Shown one piece after another: positions 55,660 through 64,000 of a DNA stretch of 64,000 bases (positions within the stretch are counted from its first letter, which is position 1; every line of letters begins with the position of its first letter). The DNA comes from Tenrec ecaudatus (Eukaryota > Chordata > Mammalia > Afrosoricida > Tenrecidae). The position numbers and the translations under genes are program-made. Location of the stretch: contig NC_134542.1 in NCBI RefSeq assembly GCF_050624435.1, positions 112,699,677-112,763,676 of the forward strand. Reading direction: 5' to 3'. Below the pieces are notes generated by a model. That model was not told the origin of the DNA, did not search any database, and worked only from the letters and a program-made list of their open reading frames with translations.

Positions 55660-55865
55660 CACCACACTTCTGGATTGGAAGATTTAATAGCATAAGATAT
55701 TCATTATCCCCAAATTAATTTATAGACTCTATATAGCCCTAATCAAAACTTAGCAGGTAATAACATACCTAAAAAACATACCTGAAAACCTAAAAACAGA
55801 CAAGATGATTCTCAAATTTATATGGAAATGCCAAGGACCTAAATCCAATTTGAACAAGAAAAGCG
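55660..55865 (+). mobile_element. L1 ORF2 fragment, sense
   Basis: 'ctatatagccctaatcaaaa' and 'tcaaatttatatggaaatgc' are typical of the L1 ORF2 region downstream of RT. Stops throughout. Confidence 0.6.
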
Positions 55866-55889
55866 AATTTTAAAGCCTTATCTCTTTGA

Positions 55890-56025
55890 GTCTCCCGGGT
55901 TGTAAATATTTCTTCTGTGAGCAGAAAGCCTCATTCTATTTCCCCAAATCAATTGGTGGGTGTGAACCACTGACCTTGTGGTTAGCAGCAAACTGCATAA
56001 CCTAACATACCACAAGGGCCCCATT
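55890..56025 (-). mobile_element. AfroSINE, antisense
   Basis: 'ggtgggtgtgaaccactgac' and 'cttgtggttagcagcaaact', complement of the tRNA-like head. Confidence 0.7.
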
Positions 56026-57383
56026 TCAAATACATATACTACCTGAAACCATCTACTGCTTTCCTCTTTGTTTCACATTATTTGACCTTAAATTTGTAGC
56101 CAGATTCTTACAGGAATCAGAGACTTAAAACATTATAATATGGATTATGAGACTCTTGATAATTATCATAGTGGATTTATGAATAGTTTCTCTTAATTTG
56201 GAAAAGCTATTGGTTTAGAATTTTTTCCCACAGGACTCAAGAGGAAGCTCTTTCATTGGACCTCTTGGACAAGAGATTAAGAGGGGAGAAGTGGATGGGG
56301 AGACAAAGTAATTAGGCAGGGGAAAGAGGAATGGGTACATGGGGCGAGGTATTTCCCAAGCTGTCTTATGTGCTTTTGGAGAGTCAGAAAGAAGTAAAAA
56401 GACTCAACCCATGCTTAATGCGTTCCTCTGCTTTTTGATATCCCCCAAACAACAATTGTATTACTGTGGGGGGAAAGTTTGTGGCAATAAACTACAAGGC
56501 TGGATTTACGTTCTTCTTTTAAAAGGGATGGACCATTCTGTAAATCACAAATCAATGTATGGAATTCCAAAGTGGATATGTTTGTCATTTCATTTCTGGA
56601 AACCCATATATTGTCATCTGGAGGGACATTCAGAGCACTGGAAATGGCTCCTCCGGATTTAGAAATGTAGAGTCCTTAAAATTTATTTCTTCTAACCAGC
56701 CTTTCATCATATCGGCATTCCAGGCAGATGCAGTGTCCTGCCGAGCAGTGACTTAACACAGCTCAGGAGCTGGGTTGGATCGTACATTTAGATTAATCAC
56801 AGCAGAACAACTCATATATACTTTCCCCGTATGAAACATCAGGGAAAATCACTTCAGAAATGAACCTGGTAAATCTCTTGAATTGACACCGATGTCCTAG
56901 ATCTCAGATTACCCACATAGCAAATGGCGAGTATATATGAGGTTGAATTCAAGGCTTTCTAAAACAATTGACTGATTTAATGTCTTGCTCTTAGACTGAT
57001 AGAAGTTTTTACAAATATGGATGATCAATAAAATTTTAGGAACACCTTGATATAATGAGCAAAAAAAAAGTCAAGTTTTACACCTCAACTCCTCAGCTAA
57101 CTGGTAAACAAAATATAAGCTGTAGCATTTGTTCAGAAAAATCTAGCTGGGCACTATATCTGACTCTTTTTAAAAAAAACTTAATTGAAAAAAAACTAGA
57201 TAAATAAATATTAAGAATTTAATATGAACCAAAGAAAGATTTAAAATAAAAATTCAGTAAACCTTTTGCATGAGTACAATTTTCCATAAGAAATAAAATA
57301 GGTATTGTGTTTTTTCTTGCAAAGTTAATCAATAAAATGTATCACTAATTTGCATATTTTAACAACATGCTTTTCTTTTTCAG
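56026..57383. other. No gene supported
   Basis: No recognised repeat. An ORF of 107 codons at 56339-56662 has no motif I recognise. I looked here for a preceding SLC24A5 exon and found none. Confidence 0.4.
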
Positions 57384-57671
57384 GTAAAGGAGATATGACA
57401 GTGTCTAACAGTATAGGACCCAATGTGCTTGACATGGTATGCCTAGGTGCCCCATGTTTTATTAAAAGTACATTTATAAATCCATCAGCTCCTGTTGGAG
57501 TAGACAGCAGAGCATTCACTTACACAGATCTCTCTCAACATTTCAATTATTTTTCTTTTGTTATCAGCTCACTTCAATGTTTGGAAACTAAACAAAATGT
57601 TGGGAACAGTCTGCCTATTACAATTTGGGCTTGGTACATTATCATTTCTGCATGAACTTGGAATTCTCTAA
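57384..57671 (+). pseudogene. SLC24A5: Orphan SLC24A5-like terminal exon, broken
   Basis: SLC24A5 (NCKX5) is a potassium-dependent sodium/calcium exchanger of pigment-cell organelles, about 500 residues. This block translates [17 protein letters not shown], then [28 protein letters not shown]. That is colinear with the family's second alpha repeat (GDM..SN..G.NV.DM) and the SLC24A5 C-terminus. A frameshift near 57557 is followed by [17 protein letters not shown] and LHELGIL, then TAA at 57669-57671, about nine residues early. Immediately before it is a strong splice acceptor (TTTTCTTTTTCAG, ends 57383) at the expected exon border, so it is not a retrocopy. No other exon was found in the window. 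It could be a relic of a duplicated SLC24 gene, or a decayed SLC24A5 whose introns extend beyond reach. Confidence 0.75.
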
Positions 57672-58099
57672 ATGTAGTCTTGTAATGTTTGCAGAAATTA
57701 AAATTGGGAATGAGAAGGAAGGTTAGACTGACTCCCCAGAATCAGCTGAAAAAGCCTGCAGAAAAATGGATGGCATCAAAATCAGTAGCAGATAAATCAT
57801 GTTCACCTAGAATGTAATGTATAATATTCAACTTGCTCTTAGCAGGTATAGATGTTATAGCTCCTTGTTAATAAATTTGGCAGCTATTAACCCTATCAAA
57901 ATAAGAATGATTTTCACCTTTATAAAGAGTATGTCAAATCTTTTTTTGTGTGAGTTCCTAACAAATTCTGCATAGCACCTTCTAACTATCAGTGAATACA
58001 TAAATTAATTAATGAAGCTGTTGACCTTCAGTATATAATTTAACAGTCATATTCACTCTTCATTTATCAACATTATTAGATCAACAAGCCACTGGGAAA
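57672..58099. other. No feature seen
   Basis: Unassigned; no exon of MYEF2, the usual SLC24A5 neighbour, was recognised. Confidence 0.4.
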
Positions 58100-58600
58100 C
58101 TGACAAAAGAAAAAGATACAGATATCACAAGTAAGAAACGAAAGGGGTAACATTAAAACAGAACCAGCTGAAATTAAAAAGAGACCTACAGAAATAGAAA
58201 CCAAAAGAGATCCACATAAATGGAAGAATATTCCAGGCTCATGGATAGGAAGAATTAATATTGTGGAAATTGTCACTACTACAAAGCCATCTATGAAATA
58301 TCATGTAATTCCAATCCATACTTACCCTTCATTTTTTAAAGAAATGGGAAAATGAACTACTAACATTATATGCAGAAGGATATTGGGTTTAAACAAAGAA
58401 CTCCTTAGAAAGTAGAACAAAATAGGAGACATCTCACCCTCCAAACTCTAAACCAGTTACACAGCCACAGTAGTGAAAACAGCCTGGTATTAGGACAATC
58501 GTAGAGACCTAGATTAATGGAACCGAATAGAGAACCAGAAAAAATAATCCATCCAATTCCGGAAAATTATGGCAATTACGCAAAAGGGAGGTTAATGGAA
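58100..58600 (+). mobile_element. L1 ORF2 fragment, sense
   Basis: 'gatccacataaatggaagaa', then 'ggaaattgtcactactacaa' and 'acagccacagtagtgaaaac' followed by 'ctggtattaggacaatc', in the order of L1 ORF2 after the RT domain. It precedes the region represented at the start of the 39850 copy. Decayed. Confidence 0.75.
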
Positions 58601-58649
58601 TCTCTTCCCTAAAGTGATGGGAACATCTCAGATTTACAAAATGTGTCTA

Positions 58650-60010
58650 GTTGAGATGTGGTGGTGCATGGCAGTGTTAACAGATTCTGACTCAGTGCCA
58701 CTGTGTACAACAGAAGGAAGCATGGCCTCGTCCTGCACCATCCTCACAATGGATGCTACGTTGGCACCCATGTTGCCGCCATTGTGTCAACACAGGTCCT
58801 TAATGACATTATTCTTTCCCACTGACCATCTACTTCACCTAGTAAAATGTCTTTCTCCAAGGAATCATCCAACCTGAAAATATATCTGCACTATGAAAGT
58901 AGTATACAGCATATATACAGATACTATGTGAGGCAAAATCTTGTCATCATAACATCTAAGGAGCATTGTGACTGTATTTCTTTCAAGAGAAATTTTTCTT
59001 CCTTCCTCTTAACGTTCATTTTCTTTGCCAACACCATAATTTAAAGACATCAGATCTTCATTTTCTCTTATTCACTGTCTATAGTTTACATGTAAATGGG
59101 GCAAAAATATCATGGCTTGGGTTAAGTCTACCTTATCTCAAACTGACCTCTTTGCTTTTAAACACTTAAAGAGGTCTTTGGAAGCTGGTTTGTCTAGTGC
59201 AATCCCTTGGTTGATTTCTTAACTGTTACTTTCATGAGCGTAGATTATTGAGCTAACTATAATAAAACCTTTAGTGATTTAAATCTTTCTCCATCTTTCA
59301 TGATGTTGCCTATTGGTCCAGTGGTGAAGATTTTTGTTTTCTTGAGGTGTGATCCATACCGAAGGCTATAATCTCCGATCTCAGTAAGTAATTCAAGTGA
59401 TCTTCACTGTCAGCATGCAGTTTTATGTCACCTTCATATCGCAGGTGTTAATGTTTCCCTCCAATTCTGCTGTCATATTCTCTATGTGGTCCAGTTTCTT
59501 GGTTAATTTATCAGCATATATAGAGATCGAATATGTATGCTTAAAGACTGCAAACCTGACATACACATTTTCTGATTTTAAACCATGCAGTTACCCTTTC
59601 TTTTATTTGAATGTCTCCTCTTTGTCTGCGTACAGGTTCTACATCAGCATCACCAAGTATTCTGGAATTTCCTTCCTGAACTAGGTTATCTATCGTTTGC
59701 TATGATATATTCAGTTGAATGCCTACACACATTTCATGGTAATCTCTGTTGTCAGTCTGGATCCGCCAGGTGTTAGCTAGCATTGATGTCCCGTGTTTCA
59801 CAGTCTCTTCAGAATCTGGCTTGGATTTCTGGTGGTTCCTGTTGATATACTGCTGCAACAATGTTTGGGTTATTTTCAGCATATGTCTTACCTGCATGTG
59901 ATTTTAAAGATGTTGTTTTACTATTTTTGAGTTTTGAGGGATCACCTTCTTTGGAATGGACACACTGTGGAACTCTACCGGCCAGTCAGTGAGCCGTCTT
60001 TCAAATTTCT
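58650..60010 (-). mobile_element. RTE-type LINE, antisense, heavily decayed
   Basis: About 1.35 kb from the 3' part ('gtcctgcaccatcctcacaa', 58733) through the RT core (complement of ADD-type region near 59410) to the block 'ggaatggacacactgtgg' near 59956. The order is conserved but there are many indels. Confidence 0.75.
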
Positions 60011-61565
60011 CGAAATAGATCATCATGATGTTTATTTCTTATGTATGTAAATTGCATGATAAGAGAGTAGAGCCTAGCTAAATTGTTGATTATATGAAGA
60101 AATGCCTCATCTAAACAAGACACAAAACCAAGAGAATACATGTATTTGTACGATGCATAAAGGAAAGTCATTTTGTTGCCTGCTATAATGGGGTCTTCCT
60201 TATAAAATATAACTTGTGTCACATCTGTATATATATATATATAACCTGTGGTATTTTTGATACACAGGGATGTTAATAGCTCTTCTTTAACTCAAGGCCT
60301 TTTAAGCTAAAATCTAAAAGAATCTTCCAGGCAAGCTGGAATCCTGACACCATCTCTTAGATTCCATGATGGAAACAATATGAAACTTCATTTTAATAAA
60401 GTGTCACAATCAACAATTAGTTGTTCTGAGTGGATTTCAAAAGAGAACAATCGAGTAAAAGGAATATTTATGAAAACCTTAGCAAAATTCATTCTAATCT
60501 TAAAAGTTAAACAGGTCCATGGATATTACCAGAGCATAATTTGTGCAATTCTAATCATTGGGTAGTGAGAAAACAATGAGGCAGGTTCAGCAAAAAATGG
60601 GCTGTGACACATGCCATGTCTTATTTATCAGCACATTCTGTCATGTGTATGGAAATGACAGGCATAGCTACTTGATTAACTGAAGCCAATTGGTCGACAT
60701 AGAGTAAAATTTGGAAAAGGGTTTTTGTGAGGATGTGGAGACAGGATAATGGTAGGAAAGTCAAACAACTGCTTACCCAAGAGAGGAAGTCACCCGAGTT
60801 GAAGTGTGAGTGGGAGGAATTGGAAATTCAGTGTATGAGCGGAAAGTTCCCAAGAATCTAAATATAAAATCTATAGGATACAACCCTTCTCATGAATAGA
60901 AGTGAAGCTTATATCTTAGCAACTTCCTATCACCACCTGCACCTTTTCTTTCCCTTTTTAGAAAATAAAGGGATATGTCATCCGACTAGCTTTACTTCAG
61001 AGAAATCAAGTGATGATAAACGAGAATGAAAAACTTTGAAGACATAAGAAGTAAGATTCTATTTTTTTAAAGACTGTAGAAGAGTGACCCACGAAAGTTT
61101 GCCCCTGTAGCTACCACAGCCCCTACCTGTACACAGAGACAGGAATCCAAGATTTTCTCTAACTCGATTGTCCAGGAAACACCATCGGTCCATTTGAAGT
61201 ATGCCAACACTTCTACATTCAGAGACTGTCAATTGTGAACTTACTGAAAATTGCTACAGACAGCACATCTTCAACTCTATTCCTCTGGTTTCTGCCAGGA
61301 AAAGGATAGAGCACCTCAGGAGTCTTTCTCTGTCTCCTCCCTCTTTGATCAGTGTTGAGGGCTGCTGAGGGAGACTGCTATGTGCTAAGAAACAGGACAG
61401 TTGAGTGGATGTTACACCCACAAAAAACATTCCACAGGGCAGGCTCTTATAACAATATGGCAGACCTCCCTGGAGTTCCACTCAGAGTGTGACGACCACT
61501 CCCTAAACTGGTTAACTGGCAGCTGCTGAAGCCATACGAACTCCTGCAGGAGATTTCCTACAGCA
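60011..61565. other. No gene supported
   Basis: Contains a short (TA)n at about 60226-60242. Otherwise unassigned; ORFs under 80 codons. Confidence 0.4.
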
Positions 61566-62460
61566 GAGTTGTTGGTAGGTGCTGTTGAGTCAGCTCTGAC
61601 TCATGGGGACCCTAAGTACAACAGAACTAAAACTTACCGGTCCTTCCCCATCCTCACAATTGTTTTCTATGTTTGAGCTCATTGCTAAAGCCACTGTGTC
61701 AATCCACCTAATTTAGGGTCTTCCTATGATTCACTACTCCTCTACTTTAGCAAGCATGGTGTCCTTTTCCAGGGACTGGTCTCTCCAGATAACATGTCTG
61801 AAGAACATGAGACAAGACTCCACATCCTAGCTTCTAAGGGATATTCTGGCTATATTTTATATAATCCATGGTACATTCAATATTCTTTGCCAGTACCATA
61901 ATTCAAATGCATCATTTCTTCTTTAGCCTTCTTTATTCCTAATTCAGTTTCATACTAGATTCATACTTTGTATGATTCAAGTTATGATTTATTCATTGAT
62001 GTTTGCAGCTCCTTCTTATTCTGAGTTTTGCTCCATCAGCAAAGGAAGCCCCCCCCCACCCCCCAGCATCGGCTTTACTCTATCCACATTATTATGATGT
62101 ACCCAACTTTGAGAAGGCAGCTTCCTTTGCCATATTCAGGGTCAGAAGTGCCTTCTGACCATAGGGTCTCATACTTCGGCGCTTTCTTCAACAATGCTCT
62201 GCTTCTCTTCACGAAGTTTTCAGTGTCCGACAATGTTTCAGTTCTCTCCACAAAGTTTTCAATAGCTAATTCCTCAGAAGTGGAGGAAATATGAGCATTC
62301 CTCCTTGTGGTCTGTTCTTGGTCTGGAAGCTCTGCTGAAATATGCTCACTTTAAGTGACCCTTCTGGCATTTAAAAGGCTGGTGACATAGCTTCCAGCAT
62401 CACAGCAACACACAGCCATCACAGTGTGACAAGCTGGTAGACAGTGATGAGACATGCATC
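61566..62460 (-). mobile_element. Internally deleted RTE LINE, antisense
   Basis: Starts with the 3' tail ('gttgttggtaggtgctgttg'), follows the RTE 3' part to about 61935, then passes directly into the RTE 5' region ('tagattcatactttgtatga', 'ttgctccatcagcaaaggaa', 'agcttccagcatcacagc' near 62390). RT and most of the endonuclease are absent. A C-run lies at 62050-62065. Confidence 0.75.
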
Positions 62461-62639
62461 TAGGAGTAATCAAATGAGAGAGAGGAAAAAACAGGGAGTC
62501 TATAATGTAACGGAAAACATCAGCAACAACAAAAAATACTGTCATCAAGTCAATGCCAACTCATGGTGACTCTATATCGGGTTTACAGGAGCAGGATAGC
62601 TTCCTGTCTCTCACACAGATGTTGCTCACCTCTGCTACC

Positions 62640-63185
62640 AGGAAACATAATTAAAGCACTAAAGAGAGCCATAGAAAAAGAACTAACACACAAAACAATG
62701 TAAGAACACAATAAGACTCTAAAAAGAGAAATCTTGCACCCGTCAGTAAGAATGACTGAAAAGAAGCACAATAGAAGTATTTACCACCAGATTTAGTTCA
62801 ACAGAAGAAAGCATCAGTGAATAAGAGGAAAACGTTGTTAAAATGACAGATGCTGAAGAGTATTAAGAACTGACAGTTTAAAAAGCTAAGCACAGTTTAA
62901 TGAAATTCTCAGATAACAGCAAGAGACCTGGTATATCTATCATGGGAACTTCTGGAGCTGAGAAAGAAAAGGAGGCAGAAGAATATTTTTAAAAATAAGA
63001 AGGAAGTAACAGTTACACACAAAAGTGTCCCAATAATTTTAAGAGTTGATTTCTCCTCAGACATATTTGAGGTCACAAGGCAATGGAATGATATATTTGA
63101 AGTTCAGACACAAAACAAATCAATCAAAAATTAAAAAGCCTATCAGTTAAGAATTCCATGCACAGTGAAACTATCCTTCACGAAT
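62640..63185 (+). mobile_element. Old L1/HAL1-like ORF1-region fragment
   Basis: A-rich sequence with blocks I know from old L1/HAL1 ORF1 regions: 'gaagaaagcatcagtgaata', 'gagaaagaaaaggaggcaga', 'gttgatttctcctcagacat' and 'taagaattccatgcacagtg'. Decayed and untranslatable. Confidence 0.6.
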
Positions 63186-63197
63186 GAGAGTAAAGGA

Positions 63198-64000
63198 AGG
63201 AGGGGTCAAGATGGCGTCCAGTTAGAATCACCTGCCCGGTGCTCTTATTGTTAGATCAGATCTTGAAGAGGTAAGGAGGTCAATATTGGGAAGCTGGGTA
63301 CTAAAAATAAATTCAATGCACTAGGGTCATACCTTCCTCTGTGATTTTTGCCCACGGAGCAATTAGAAAACTCACGGAAACACTGAGTTCACTGTGTCTG
63401 CCTGAGGGCTCCCTGATCCCTCACCATGTCCAGTGGGACGGCATCTGCCACTCTTTCCTGTGCCCAAAATCCAACATCCACAGTATGCAGCAATTTTCCC
63501 AGACTGCTGTCTAAATATGGTCATAATCCCAAGCATGCAGAGAGCCTCTGATCTCACAAGACCTCACACCTGAGTACACCTGTCTGCTATCCCTCTAGCT
63601 CCTGCATTCTCAGTCTTTGCATCCTCTCTGTCTTGGAGAGGAAGAGATGAAATTATCATCATTTGCAGATGACACGATTCTATACATTGAAAAAACCCCA
63701 AAACTCCACAGCAGGATTACTGGAAGCAACAGAGGAATATGGCAGAGTGGCAGGATAGAAGATCAACAGACAGAAGTCTATTGGTTTTCTATTTACACTG
63801 GACAAGACTACAGAAGAGGCGATCAAGAAGGCAGTACCCTTCACAACAACCCAGAACAAATAGAAATATCTAGAAATATACATAATCAAAAAAACAAAAG
63901 ACTTATACAAAGAACACTACAGAACCTTACCACATGAACCCAAAAGTGACCTCCACAAATGGAAGAATATCCCATGTTCATGGATCAGAAGACTCAGCAT
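63198..64000 (+). mobile_element. L1 5' UTR joined to RT domain; runs off window
   Basis: Starts at the L1 5' end hallmark GGAGGGGTCAAGATGGCG. About 420 bases of 5' UTR follow, then near 63625 the sequence enters ORF2 at the RT core: EEEMKLSSFADDTILYIEK (F-A-D-D active site). ORF1, endonuclease and the N-terminal RT part are missing. ORF2 continues with 'gaagaatatcccatgttcat' at the window end, with frameshifts near 63930. Confidence 0.75.

Noticed and set aside
56339-56662. 107-codon frame upstream of the SLC24A5-like exon as an earlier exon
   Set aside because: The translation shows no exchanger motif and the frame does not border splice sites.

Overview
The window is mammalian intergenic or intronic DNA built almost entirely from transposable elements. 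I see no intact protein-coding gene, no RNA gene and nothing prokaryotic. The repeats point to an afrotherian, most likely a tenrec such as Echinops or a close relative. Evidence: many AfroSINE copies; a BovB/RTE-type LINE whose 3' end carries the TTGTTGTTAGGTGC tail; an L1 family with a very long 3' UTR; mariner elements; and a SPIN-type hAT element, which among afrotherians is known from tenrecs. The species call is inference; the repeat assignments rest on sequence I recognise.

Layout. 1-13 kb: two large antisense RTE copies (1.8-4.9 and 10.4-13.1 kb) and a sense copy (8.3-9.7 kb), each interrupted by solo LTRs; two processed sequences, a broken retrocopy of the ribosome-biogenesis gene NSA2 (about 5.0-5.8 kb) and an unidentified poly(A)-tailed retrocopy (1.25-1.73 kb). 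13-17 kb: sparse old SINEs and one MaLR LTR. 17-22.4 kb: a dense nest of RTE pieces holding a mariner, which itself holds a solo LTR, plus a 5'-inverted L1. 22.4-34 kb: a solo LTR with exact 4-bp duplications, LTR-like families, MER5A, clustered AfroSINEs and RTE tails. 34.8-36.7 kb: an RTE copy hit by SPIN, an LTR and an AfroSINE. 37-43 kb: an L1 fragment, a possible LTR and a 5'-truncated L1 with ORF2 C-terminus and about 2 kb of 3' UTR. 44-55 kb: an LTR, a MITE, a second mariner and several antisense L1 3' UTR copies with an unusual duplicated 3' end. 55-64 kb: older L1 and RTE debris, an orphan exon-like sequence resembling the last exon of SLC24A5 (57.38-57.67 kb), an internally deleted RTE, and an L1 5' UTR fused to the reverse-transcriptase domain at the window edge.

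No genes cooperate here. The biological content is a readable insertion history: RTE copies are the oldest large substrate, LTRs, mariner, SPIN, L1 and AfroSINEs landed in them, and target-site duplications often allow exact boundaries. The observations most worth following are the SLC24A5-like exon, the RTE > mariner > solo LTR nest, the L1 compound 3' end seen at two loci, and the internally deleted RTE and L1 derivatives.
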